From: Thermothielavioides terrestris NRRL 8126 | Taxonomy: Eukaryota; Ascomycota; Sordariomycetes; Sordariales; Chaetomiaceae | DNA: 64,000 bases | Assembly (NCBI RefSeq): GCF_000226115.1 | Contig: NC_016461.1 | Coordinates: forward strand, 1,426,001-1,490,000 | Direction of reading: 5' to 3' | In this document: in pieces, positions 36,152 to 48,214 of the stretch | How positions within the stretch are numbered: the first letter of the stretch is position 1 | How the letters are laid out: every line of letters starts with the position of its first letter | Translations under genes and position numbers: made by a program | The notes under the pieces: model-generated | Told to the model about the DNA's origin: nothing | Database searches by the model: none | The model's input: only the letters and a program-made list of their open reading frames with translations

Positions 36152-38824
36152 TTCTTCTTTACATTTCTTCTTTACATCTCTTTTCTGAATGTTTCAACAT
36201 GTTGCATGGTTGATACACAAGTTACACCCGGTTGCCAAGACCGACCTCGAGCTCTGCGCCTCACTTGCGCAGCTTCTTGTTCTCTGGTTCCTTCCACCCG
36301 GCAACCTCTCTGACGGGACGGAGTGTTGATGGGCCAGTTTCCTTCTGTGGCAGTGCGCACTGCATTATCATTCCTCGCAGTCCCATGCCGTCGTGCCTTT
36401 TGAGCGGTGCTGTAGGTGGATGGTTGTGGGGCTATGCCGATGGGCCGCGTCAAAAGCGGCCGGGCAGGTCAGATGCCATGCCCAATGCCCTGCTTGTCTG
36501 TCTCGCGAACACGACTTGTTGCCGCTTCGATCCGTTCAATCGGGTTCGGCTATACCACAGTAGTCTGGAACAAGGCGAGGCGCTGCTGAGCAAGGCATCA
36601 CTCGAGCCCTGTTGTTGCTGCAAGGTTCTTACCGTCCTTTGGCCTTCGAAAGCGGCCGCGTCGTGGCTATCCCCTCTAGCGCGCTCTCACCAGCCAGACA
36701 GGCTGACTCTCGCCTTGCGTTCGGAAATAATCGGAGTTAGAAATGAGGTCCTGACTGACCCAGTCGCCTGAGATGAGTCTGGCGCCTCCCACCATGGCCA
36801 TGATCATATCGTGAGCGCGGCATCCTGGACCAGGACTCGATCCGCTAATGACAGAGGGCATGGGGCGGGACATGGGCGTGTTCTCTGGCCACACCCCCAG
36901 ATCTCCCAAAGATCGCCAGACCCCGTTGTCACCGCGCGTATCTGTACAAAGTGTTCCGTTGTTATGGAACGCACTCGAAGAGCTCCAAGCAACCACACCG
37001 TTTCATCTCGTGTACGTAGGCCAGCTAGGCGGGCGCCCCCCTGCTCCCCGTCCCTTAGTCTTCACTGCCGCAGATTGCCAGCCCGAGCGGAATGTGTCGA
37101 GGTCCTTGCTTGAGCTTCCTCAACTCCTTTCGTCCCTGTAGGTGGGCGTTAACGTCGACATCTTGGCCTACGCTTTCTTGGACAGGCGTCGTACTGATAC
37201 ATACGCACATACGCTAGCTAAGTACAACAGGAATTCCTTTGTGCGAACCCAGCAACCCCGGTTGATCGCCGCGCTTGTGCGCCGCGCTAAACAAGACGCT
37301 TACACCGTAGTGTATGTACGCTCATGCAGCTTGGCGCGCCGGGGCCGGGTAATGTGATCTGGGTTCCTAACGTGACTGGCCCTTTTCCTTCCCATCTGCG
37401 AACGGCGACGGCGGCAAGGCAATGGCAATCCCGGGGGGCAGGGCATGGTAAGGCAGAAACGGTAGGGCTATTAACCGGGATGTACTACCATGTAGGTGAC
37501 GGGAGGCCCGTGGATGATTGGAGGTGGATGAAAGACGGCTGATGCATGGAGCATGACTTTGGGAACCGGATGATGTGCGACGACCAGTCCCTGGTCCTGG
37601 TAATTAGGCCAGGGGGGGAGGGGGGTGTGTGCGGGTGGGCGGCTCGACCGTTGAACAGGCGGGTGGGAAATTGTTCCGGAGTCTTTCATGGCCTGGTCCA
37701 GGCAGGATATCGCGGCCGACGGACCACTGTCCAGCATAGCTTTCCGTACAGTATGTAGTGTACGTACAAGGGATGACGCTGTTTAACTAGTGTCGTGTAC
37801 AACGCCAGCGCGGCGCCCGGGCGAGGGAGACCCTGTCGCCGGATCAGCATTTCGGGCATATCACAGTACTGTGTACGTCCTGTTTCCTATGTAGCACGGG
37901 AGACGCGGAATGAGCTACCCTCAGGGTCGGCCGAGGCGGCCCTCCGAGTCCCTTCGATCTGCTCGTGAACGGGCTTTCACCGACCTCGGAACCGATCATG
38001 TTACCGTGCCAGGGAGGGCCGGAGCGAAGAGTCACTTCTTCCTACCCGGACGAGGAAGTGGATCCGAGATGCCGAGTTGGCCAAGTATCGGCAATCGAAC
38101 GGCGGCGGGCTGGGAAGGCAAAAGACATCGGCTCCCCTACCCGGAACGGGTGGGTGACTTCGAACCGCCACGCTATCAAAGCACGGCAGAACGTCGCAGA
38201 CCGCCGGTGGCTGTGCCTTGCTGGCCGAAGATGGAGAGATGGAGTGTTATGCGACCGGCGGCAAAGGGGAATCGGCATCAGGAGAGGCCATTTCCAGGGC
38301 AATTTCCATTCACTGTCCGTGCGGAATATTTCCGAGTTTCCGAGCCCTTCGGTCCCAAGAGCCTCCCTCGTCCCATCGGTGCCGCAATGTCATGGTCGCC
38401 TGGGCAGGGAGGAATCCTCATGAGGCGGTATCGCTTCACCCGCCAGGTCAGATCCGCACAGTCAGCACGACACCATCCTCACCGGCTCAATCCCTCAAGA
38501 TTGGGATCAAGGTTTGTTGGCAACGACCACTCCTGGCCAAGGTAACCGGAGGGGCCCAGCGGCCCGGCAGAGGGGGGAGGGGGGTGAAGGGCGGTGCCCA
38601 GGGGCGCCACGGACGCAGCTCGAGCATTCGGGTTCGGCAAGGGCATACATAACGGTTAAGCAGAACATACGCAGTAAGTAGCAAGGTGAGCCGTTCCTGA
38701 TCTGAGCAAGAAGAAAAGAATCTGCCCGACGAGATGTTGGTGGTATGGGAGCAACGAGGCGCGCAATATCGCCGATGTTTCTCAGGGAAGGGTAAAAGGG
38801 GTGCGCTGCCAAGTTCAGGGTTTG

Positions 38825-38848
38825 GGGTTAAGGTTAAGGTTAGGGTTA
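38825..38848 (+). repeat. Degenerate telomere-like repeat
   Basis: GGGGTTAAGGTTAAGG followed by TTAGGGTTA: four TTA(A/G)GG-type units, of which one is the exact fungal telomere hexamer TTAGGG. Short, interstitial, and not flanked by other telomeric sequence. Confidence 0.6.
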
Positions 38849-41800
38849 TGCATGGAAGGGTTTTGCGTGTTGGAGACTCCAACACGACTTGCTCGATGGA
38901 AGACCCGGGCTGGCGGAAGCGCAAGGACGGGGGGCGCCGAAACCCCCGAATCGGCGAGATCAATCGGACATCAGACCAGAAGTGGCAAGGGTTAGGGAAG
39001 GCTTGTCCCTTGCTGTCAAGCTACAGCGCCGCCCGCTCTTGTCAAGCCGGCTCGGAAAGTTCTTGCACCGTGGCACGACCTCCGACGAGATTTGGGGGCC
39101 AGATGTCCTGACCAATCAGAGAGGCCCTACCGAAAAGGACATAGCGTGCTGAGTGATTTGGACCAATGAAGAGGCAAGCATCTGGCCCCCAAAATGACTA
39201 ATGGGGTGCTGGAGTCGGGGCAGAAACATCGTCACCCGGCTCCAGCAACCGGGTCAAAGGCAACCTCCGCCGGGTCTCTGAACTCACACATCGCAAAGAG
39301 TGGATATCCATCCGACGAATTCATGGGTCGGCTGCCGAACCCTTCAGACGAACAGCACTAATCATTCCATACCTGACCTTAATGCTCCGTCCCACGTAGC
39401 GTTATGTGGTGTACGGAATACTGTACACTCCTACTCTGTAGTGTAACGTGCTGTGTATACTGCAACTGTTACGGTTTGTATCGCAGTGCGGAATTTTGTA
39501 CGATGCAAATAAGATGAACTAACCTGGAAGGTATGCTAGGATCTTGTGCTGTGGAGCCCAAAAGTTGCACACAAACTCGGAGTGTAGACTCATGTGCGGA
39601 ATTCCGGAAAACACTGGGGCAGGGAACCCGGCCTTGTAGGGCAGTCGTGTCTGCGCTGCTGCCCGGTCGAACCCGTGAAGCGGCCAGCGGCGCGGGTGAG
39701 GGGCAGGATTGCACAGTGATGGCACGGATGTCGGAGCAGCCCATTCACAGCTTCTGCGCGTTTTACCCGGCGAATTGTTAACCTCACCGCAGCGATTTTC
39801 GCGCGTGCGACCCTTCCCTGACCTCCTCTTCAATTTGAGGGTGATCGACGACAGTGGCCCTCTTACACTTCGCAACTTCAACTACCACGGTACGCTCTGT
39901 GGTAAACATATAGTTACGGCACCTCCGGCACGTTTTATTGGTGCCGCACCTCTGAGGTATTCGGTTACTATCATGTAGGGACATTGGATGCGAAGGTGCG
40001 TTCGCTGATGGTATTGTTGCAGAAGCTTAAGGTAACGTCTATCAACTATGTATCCCGGTGGTGGAACAGGCACGACTCAGACCACCATCCATTCTGGGTA
40101 GGTCATGTACTGAGTACTGCGTAGTTTCAGAACCGTGGCACGGGATAGCTCGAAGCCTAGAGGTCCGGTCCCGAAACCGGGCCGGCTTCTCGACGCGGCT
40201 CCCAAGTCCGCGCCACTTCTGTGTTTCTGCTGGGGTGTCTCGGAAAGAAACCACTGGAGTTACGTAGTATCGCTTCGCAAGAAAAGCCTAGCTAAGAATG
40301 AACTTGCCATCCACAGTATGCTATTCCAAGGTGAAAGCGAGTGTCCACGGTTGAAGGGCACATTGACATGGACCGATGGCTGGCGATGCGCCATCGGATG
40401 GTTGCCGTTGTGGAGCAACGCCCAGGGGACCCAGGAGCAGCGCGATGCGGAAGCGGGGGGCTGACTTCCCCGGTGCGGCCGGTATCCATATCGATCGAGA
40501 CTCTAGCCTTGACCAGGAAACGGACTGGATCACCGCTCCCTCCCCCCCACCCAGCTTCCGCGCGCCAATGATGAGGGACAATTGTGAGAGACCCGAGTGA
40601 CAGAATGCCCACAGTCATCAAGTTACAAGCCCGTCAGCTCCGTCGTACGCAGTAAGGTGCTACGTTCATCCGGCGAATGTGCCAAAGACGGGCCGACGCA
40701 GGAACTCGGGAAAAAGGGAGAAGAAGGCAGGGTGGGAGCGGTGGCAACGCTATGAGCAGGCTGTCGCGTCGTCCGGTGAACCGCGAGGAGATGGTGTGTG
40801 CGGAACAAGGCGCCACGGCATGATCAGGAGCTCCCCTACTCGTTGACCGACTGGCGTGTCTCGACGGGTCGAGCGCAGTTACGCTAACTATGGCGCGTAG
40901 GCAAAAGGGTAGCAATTCCGTTCTGCTGGGTCGCCGAATGGCGGCTGCGCGACGATGCTATGCAAGTCTTGCAGTGTAGTAAGTACCTCGTTACTTTGGG
41001 CGAGTCGAGACCTCCAAAAATCGTGAGAGGAGCCCTGCCAAGGCGTGACAGCGATCGGAAGCTCGGATGGGAAGGCTGGCAAGGTTGACCGGCAGGGCCA
41101 CAAATTTAGTGTAGTCGCAGTTAAGGTAGCAGTATCCGTATTCCGTAGTCTACGGATCGTGGACGCACACGCCAGATGGTTAACTTGGTGACTTCTGTTT
41201 GTGCGTTCGGCACGAAGAACGACAAGCACATACTGAGGTGGTGAGCAAGGTCGGCATTGGTTCGAGGCCGCGCGCAGCGCGCGTCAACGGCACCGGCACT
41301 CCTCGGGCGCAGCACCGTGCCTCTCCGGCTTTCATTCATTTGCACGGCATCCGCATCCCAACTCCGTTCATTGCACAGTCAACCCGACGACGCAGTCGTG
41401 GACACAGGTAGTTACGTGGCTGGGCTGGGTGGGTGCTGGATGACGCGAGGGTCTGAACGACTGCTTGATCCTCGCATTGGAGCGTCGCCTTGATTGGCGG
41501 GATGGCGAGATGGTCTGCGTCTCGAGCCCTGTCGGATGCCCAAAGCTGGCCAACTAGCGTGCGTAGTGGACGCTAGCGGGAAGTGCAAGTCGCATCTCGG
41601 CGTGGGGTCTCTGCGAAAACGGCAGGACAGCCGGCCGGATGTGCGCACTGGGCCGCCAAAAAGAGACAAGATGGTTCCCTCCACAGCCCAGCGCGCCTCT
41701 ACCGTGATAGGGGGTGGTGGCCGCCGTGTTGCATGCTGTTCGTCTTCGCAACCAATCACCACGCACAATAAGCGCGTTCCGGGGTGGTCTTGATGAACAT

Positions 41801-41942
41801 AGAAACCGGTCAACGTCGCATCGTTCATTCCACGTACATGTAGTGCGTGTAGTGTACAGACGGAGCAGAGCAGAGGGAAGCGGTGACAAGATCTGCAAAC
41901 GATTTCTCACAGGCTAGCTATATACGCGCCACGTATTTACTT

Positions 41943-41962
41943 TCTTTTTTTTTTTTTTTTTC
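41943..41962 (+). repeat. T-rich tract
   Basis: Nearly pure T run continuing to 41980 with a few C and G. Confidence 0.8.
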
Positions 41963-44196
41963 TTTTTGTGTTTTTGTGTTTCCCCACTCAGCTTTTGTTC
42001 CTGCCGCGGACCACCCGTCGCCACCCGTTACCATCGCGTCAGTGCAAGGTTGCGGCCGAGATTGGAATAGCGTGTCCCGACAGATTGGTAACCGTTATGA
42101 TTGGTCCAGCGGCCTTTCACCTGTCCGCGCAAGACCAATCACGTCTCGGAAAATCCGAGCGGCCACAGCGGCCTTCTCTTCGCACATCGCTGTCCCGCCG
42201 CCAAAAAGCCCGCCCCCGCGCCGCAGTCGGCGGAGACGTTTCGAAACACGCAAGTCTGTTTTTAGAACCTCCTTACTCTGATTTTTGTATTGCGTTCTGG
42301 CGTAGCGAAAAAGACGCTGGACAGGATGGCGACATCAATCGCATCGGACACAATCGCAGTCAAGTCGTCCGTGCCGAGAAACGGGCGACTCGACGGGCCG
42401 AAGAAATTGATTGCGGATCCTCGTCTCCATCTGCGGCGAGATTTTCCGAAGCAAATGAGATTGCGGTAATCCACATCGCATGGTTAAAGGGTGCCCGGCA
42501 TGCGCGGCAAGCTGCACAACATGCAGACACCGTTGCAGTGGTGAGTCAAGACAGGCTCGCCTTCGACTTTGAGTCGCGAGCGTCCCCTCGGTGACGGCCA
42601 GATGTCGGAGACTAGAGATTCCCGTCTGGAAGCGCGCCATCCAGATTTGTCAGGCCGAGCGTTAACACGCCGTACGCACTACGTAGACGGAGCCAGGTGT
42701 TCAGCGGTCCGGCACGCGGAGCTACTGTACGACCCTCGCAGGAGAGGTTGAGGTAGGAAATAGTCCCCACACCGCATCGCGGGGCTGGCAAGATGCCTCC
42801 AAGGCTGAGAATGGCACTATGTAATGAGACAGTGATGGAGGCTGCATGGTGTGTGGCTGCTCGCCCTGGGATCACTTTCATTGATCGGCGTGGTCGGTGT
42901 TGCCTGGACCGTTCGCTCGCCCCAGATAACGTTACCTCGATGGAAGGCATCTTGGGTACCTTACTTTAGCAGGTAATTTGGACTCCCGGCAGCAATTCTG
43001 CGCCAGAACGAATGAGAGGCACAATAGTGCGTCAGTTTTCTGTATCCGATACTAGTATAGTGTATTAGGTAAGGTGTGCCTACCTTGGTAGTGGAGTGGA
43101 GGTGCGCAGCGGGGAGCACAGCCTCCTCAGAACCTTCCCACTCCTGCAAAGCAGCCGTGCACCTCCGTCAGAGGCACTGGCACAGCTGTTTCAACCCACT
43201 GGCACCAAGCCCGAAGTGAAGCTTGGGTTCTGACCTGCGCAGATCCCCCACCACGCTGCGTATCAGCCCATCTTTCCGCCTGGCCCTGATTTCTGGCCCC
43301 TGCGCCCACGGTCCGCTGTTCAAATTTAGCAGTGGAAGCCATCAGTGGCCTGGGACGCCGACGCCGCCCCCATACCCGGGCGGCGGCGAGTTTCCGATCT
43401 GCGCATACGTACTTCCGTACACGGTAACAATACTCCACAGATGTGGTGTACGCGATATATCGGGTATTGCGTCGTTACACAATACATACCTTACATGGGT
43501 TTCCTCCTTGTGCTGCAATTGCACGCATCCCCGGTGACGGATGGCCGCACAACGGGGCAAACCGGGCGATGGCATCAACAACCAAGTCAAGTGCACGATC
43601 GAGATATGCCGAGCGGGAGGGGTCCTCGAGGCGTCTATCCGCGCGCCGGAGACGACCAACCGCTTTGCGTGAACCAACAAGAGTGAAGCAACGGCGGCTA
43701 TCTCAGGGCGAGGGCCGAGATCGTCGCCAGGACGGACGGGTTGGTCCATCCGGAATACATTACATTACCAAGTACACGAACTAGTATAGCATGTACCCCA
43801 CCACGCAGCAGCGGAAACGGACGCCCATACGATACCGGTCCATCCCACATTAGGCAGTGTCGAATTACGTTTGAGTACGGGGCGATACCGCTGCAAGGTA
43901 CTCGTGCCAAGAAACGAACCATGAGATGCCCGTCGCCTCAGACCTTGAGATTTCGCAGCCCGCTCCCACGCCCTGTGCACGAGTACATTTTGTCTGCGCG
44001 CATCACTCCCGTCCGTGACAGAGTTCACAAGTTACCGGATGGTGCCCGATCGAGAAAACGCAACATCCAATGTGACCCTTTTTGTTTCTCCTCCTCCCCC
44101 CATTAAGTTTAACTTGGCAGTCAGCGATCTGGCTCCCATGGGGTGGGTCGGCTCTAGCTTGCTGCCTGGAAGGGCCTTGCCAGCGCTTCCCATAAG

Positions 44197-44236
44197 CCAT
44201 CCCATGGAATCCCATGCCATCCCATGCCATCCCGTG
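44197..44236 (+). repeat. Short tandem of CCATCCCATG units
   Basis: Three and a half imperfect ten-base units (CCATCCCATG, GAATCCCATG, CCATCCCATG, CCATCCCGTG). Intergenic; its shadow ORFs give glycine-methionine repeats. Confidence 0.75.
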
Positions 44237-44766
44237 ATTGTGGGGGGGCACACTTCCACTGGCGTTCCACTGGGCCGAGCGCCCGCGGCCGTTGCCGTGA
44301 TCTCGAGGCGATGATGGTGCTTGGTGGCTCGGGCAGCCGGACGCCTAGCTCGGCAGCTCATGCACGCACACTGCCATCTGGCCTGGCCTGCAGGGCCTGG
44401 AGTGACTACCTGACGGAAACTGAGGACGTCGTCGTGCTCTGTGGAGCTCGACTCATAACCCTGGAGACGAGAGCACTCGGGCGCAGCCGAGGCCACAGGA
44501 GATATAAGCCTCATTCAAAGAGCGCAGTCCTGATGTTGTCCATTCGGCCCAGAACAGCAGGTTCCAACCCATGTCCCAGCCTTTGTCACGGCGTTGAGTA
44601 TCCCGCCGTTTGGCTGGGTTGCGTGCACAGTTTTCGAACGGTCGGCGGCTAAGTGGCCATTAACACGGCGCCTGGTGGCCGCGGAGTACCCTGGAACCCA
44701 GGGTGTGGGCGTGAGGTTCCTGTACATCCGCTACCCCAGGCACAACCGGCCGCCACATCCACACAC

Positions 44767-44803
44767 ACCCCCCCCCCCCCCTCTCCCCCCCCCTTCCCCG
44801 GAG
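44767..44803 (+). repeat. C-rich low-complexity tract
   Basis: Runs of 6-14 C separated by a few T. Intergenic. Confidence 0.8.
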
Positions 44804-45237
44804 CACCTTCCCGCCCCCATCCCTCCATCGCCTGCACGGTCGAGGACGTTACCGCTTTTGTCTTGGATTGAGCTAAGAGCTTGAACTGCCCCTGGGCGCT
44901 GCCATTCTCATGGATGTTTTTTTTTTCCCAAGGTTTTCTGGAATGACAGCTTTGGGAGCGGCAGGCCTTTATCCTCACTTCTACATTTACCTCCCACACG
45001 CCCCAGTCTGATCTCAAAACTTGCCTCCTCAACCTCCTCCTCCTCCTCCTTCTTCTCGTCCTCGCTGATATAGATAGTTTCCTGACCTCGCCTCGCCTGC
45101 CAGGTCAGCTTCCTCTGTCTCAAACTATCCCCGGTTCCTTCGACGCCGCACCCTGCCCCACAGCTGGGCCACACTCGGACTGTCACAGCCAGCAGCCAAG
45201 TTCTATAAGGTGAGATCTCCTCGCCTCCCGTCTACGC

Positions 45238-45342
45238 ATGTTGCCAACTCGGACAACGAGTATGACAGCGGATCTTGCAACAAGATTTCCCCTATCATCC
45301 CAGGGCTTGGAGCTTGCCGCTCGTTGTGTGGCCGCGCTATAG
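45238..45342 (+). other. Upstream ORF in leader of the 45379 gene
   Basis: An ATG at 45238 opens a 34-codon frame that ends with TAG at 45340-45342, 36 bases before the main start. It would be translated first if the transcript includes it, which often lowers main-ORF translation. A GTGAGA donor-like site at 45209 leaves open that part of the leader is an intron. Confidence 0.4.
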
Positions 45343-45378
45343 TCGGACGAACGTAGACGAAGAGACACGGCACTAAAC

Positions 45379-47473
45379 ATGGATACAGAACGGCAGGCCG
45401 AAGTCGAGTCGCCGCTGCTCGAGGACTTCCTCGACTGTGACCAGCTGGTCTCAGACTCGGACGGCGGCAGCAGCTCCAGCAGCGCGTCACCAAGGAGGAC
45501 CCTCAAACGACTGCACATCCACGTCGACATGACGCGCGCCCCTCAATACCTCCCGCCTTCGGCGCACCATGCTGAGCGCCCTCAGATGGATGGCTTGCCC
45601 GTCTGCACCAGTGGTCCGCAAACAGTTGCCTTTTCTTCGCCCGACCTCGACCCTTACAGTGCTGTACGTTTGTCGCCCCTGGCTGCTACGGTTGCTCGTA
45701 GCGGCCTCTCGCACGGCGGGGGAATCCTGTCAAGCTCACAGAGCGGTGTCACACAGGTCTCCGGGGTCTCATCGTTCAACTACCCGGCCGCTGTTGACCC
45801 GAGCCTCCTCACCCCGGTGTCCAGCGCAGGCAGTCCCCCTCTGCAGCACCGGCAATCGGCAAAGCCTATGCGAAACTACCATCCGTCGCAGCCTTCGGCT
45901 CCCGCGTCGCAGGCGCCGACCCCTCCCAACACGTCCAAGTTGTATTTTGAGAACTACGCAGTGAGCTCGAGCAGCCAGGGCTCCTCCCCCATGACCGTGA
46001 ACCCTGCCGCCACCGAAGGCGGACCTTTTGACATGACGCCCTACATGGCCCACTCGCCTCCTGTCAGCCACCATCCTTCTTCCCCCAAGAGCGAGATCCC
46101 GCCCCCGATCGACCCGTACCTAGGCCACTTCGCCGTCTCGGGCACAAATGACGGCGAAGTCACTCACCAGCCGCTCCCGGAGTACCACACCTACGGCGTC
46201 GAGGTTGCCGCCCCGGGAGCCTATCTCGGCCAGTCGCACGTCCCAGTCGGCACGCCTCACATGCATCATCGCATGCCCTCAAACGGAGCAGCGCCCGTGC
46301 TGTCCCAACCCCATCCGTCGCACTATCGGCCGCCGCCATCGCAAGTGGGGGCCATTGAAGACCTGCGGGACCCGTCAATGCTGCTTGGAGCATATCAAGC
46401 CCACGGGGCTCTCAGCCCCGGCAGGAGACCGCAGCCGCGAAAGAAGCCCTCGCCAGCGAGGAAACCTTCGCGGACACCCAAGGCGACGCCGCATCTAGGG
46501 TCGGACGTCAACGGCCCGTTCAAGCACGAGGACGAAGACGAGGAGCTCACGCTGAACGACGACGCGCCCGAGGACGACAAGTATCTCTTCCAGCTGCGGA
46601 AGCAGTATCTATCCGAGAAAGGCAAGGGGATGTGGGAGGAGATGAAGGCGAAGTACTCGGAGAAGCACCAGGGTAACTGGGAAAAGGCTGCCCTTCAGAT
46701 GAAGGTTTCTCGCGCAGTGGCCAAGTATGGCGTGTGGCCTGAGAAAGAGGTAAACAACGCAAAGGCTACCCTCTTTCCCACAACCTGTGTGTTCTCGATC
46801 TGCAGCCGACGGATTTGCTGACGGCGAGACAAACAAACAGATTGAGCGGCTAAAAGAAGCCTTCCATTACTTCGAGGAAAAACGGTACCACTTCATTATC
46901 GCCCGGATGAAGGAGAACGGCGGGTGCCGAGCGTGGGACTGGAAGCCCGCGCATATCGAGTGTCAGCTCGTCAAGCTGGGCCTAGAAGAGCCGACCGTGA
47001 ACGAGAAGACGGGCTCGCGGCGGCGCAGGCAGAAGGCGGCGAGGAGGCAGGCGAGTCCGCAGAACGGCGGGCATGCCGTCATGGGCGACTGGGGCAACGG
47101 GCTCGGCCTGCAACATGCCGGCTTTCACAGCCACGCACACCAGGTTGCGGTCCAAGCAGCGGCCCGCCAAGGCGGCCCCTACAGCAACCACAACAACACC
47201 ACCACCACCATGATGGGCGACAGCCACTTCGGCGCGGCCCCCAGCCTGACCCCGGCGCAGACAGACGAGCTCATCAACCAGGTCTTCAGCAAGGTCAAGG
47301 AGGAGGACAGCCTCAGCCCCGACGAAGGCATGGAGGGGTTCTCGTACGACCACGACGCCGGCTCGAGACGCCCTTCGACGTCGGCGGCTCGCGAGCTCGA
47401 CCATCAGGGCAGCGAGCGGGTGGCGCGGGGCACATGCCAGCAAATGCTCGGGAACGCGTACGGCGCGCAATAA
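45379..47473 (+). CDS. Conserved fungal nuclear-type protein, SANT-like core
   Basis: Exons 45379-46749 and 46841-47473 over a 91-base intron (donor GTAAAC, branch CTGAC, acceptor ACAG), 667 residues. The first ~360 residues are rich in Ser, Pro and His and disordered. A basic patch (RRPQPRKKPSPARKPSRTPK, ~res 353-372) looks like a nuclear signal or AT-hook-like DNA contact. An acidic stretch precedes the conserved core at ~395-505: three helices with spaced Trp and aromatic residues (YLFQLRKQYLSEKGKGMWEE, GNWEKAALQMKVSRAVAKYG, then from exon 2 ERLKEAFHYFEEKRYHFIIA and WDWKPAHIECQLVKLGL). The Trp spacing resembles Myb/SANT repeats. A strongly basic RRRRQKAARR follows. I recognise it as a conserved filamentous-fungal regulator type but cannot name it. 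An upstream ORF lies in its leader. DNA binding and nuclear location are inferences. Confidence 0.82.
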
Positions 47474-48204
47474 CGCGGGGACACAGCGAGTTGAGGCGAG
47501 AGAGGAGCGGCAGCAGATGGCGGGGGATGAGGGAAAGCAGCAAAGAGCAAACCGTCGCGATCAGGGCAACCTGCGGTCATTTCGTCTGGTTTCTGCTTGG
47601 GTCGGTAATCTTGTACTTTATGGAGGAGCATCATCGTCGTCATGGCTCTTCTTGGGCGTTTGGGTTTTTGTTTTCTGCGTCTTCCTTGCTTCTCTTTTCT
47701 CTTCTTCCTTCCGTCTCTGGCACATTTTACACCCATTCATTACATGAACAACCGTACACTTTTTACCACACGGTTGGGCGACATGATGGAAAGGAGGTAG
47801 AAACGCCATCTCGGAGTGTTTACAATGTTCCGTGCTCACGCAGCCTCCACTTTTCAGTTCTCGACAACATGCTTTCCTTTTTGCGGGGCCAACCCGTCAA
47901 TCTCGTTTCTTTTTTTTTTCATGTTCTAGCTGCCTTATACTACCTTCCTCGGTAATCGAGTTGGATGAGGAGGTGAGGGCGGCGTAGATGTCTCGGCTGG
48001 GAACTGGATGCCTTTTTTTCAGCACATACACAGCAGTAAGGCAGTATGGAATGAACAAGGGGGAACTGGGCGTCTTTTAGAATCCTGCGGCGAATTGTAT
48101 CATCGTGCTTTGGTGCGGCGAAGCAACTGACCTTGTTGTCGAGGACGGAATCGAGTACGTAAGTCAGGGGATATGCGCTTTGTACGTCACATACATGCAG
48201 AACG

Positions 48205-48214
48205 TACCTAGGTA
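48205..48214. repeat. Palindrome TACCTAGGTA
   Basis: Second exact copy of the palindrome at 28766-28775. Confidence 0.8.

Larger units (their letters stand above)
34215..45378. other. 11-kb stretch without a recognisable gene
   Basis: Both strands were read. All frames are short or of chance composition; the longest, 211 codons at 37910-38545 and 208 codons at 41968-42594, show no domain, signal or splice-supported extension. It contains a C-rich G-quadruplex candidate (34575-34612), GA-, TTTC- and T-rich tracts, a telomere-like patch (38825-38848), a decamer tandem (44197-44236), a C-run block (44767-44790) and many TAGTGTA and ACGGAATA words. The final ~400 bases are the pyrimidine-rich leader of the next gene. 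Confidence 0.5.

Noticed and set aside
38090..38175. tRNA-like A-box/T-loop pieces (GCCGAGTTGGCCAAG and GACTTCGAACCGCC)
   Set aside because: The spacing is too long without a plausible intron and the stems do not pair.
37910..38545. 211-codon frame in the gene-empty region
   Set aside because: Arg/Pro/Ser-rich composition typical of chance frames in GC-rich DNA; no domain, signal or splice extension was found.
41968..42594. 208-codon frame
   Set aside because: No family resemblance; it starts in a T-rich tract and its composition is random-like.
46924..47955. 343-codon plus-strand frame
   Set aside because: Out-of-phase shadow of exon 2 of the SANT-like gene running on into its 3' UTR; the in-phase exon is supported by the splice join.
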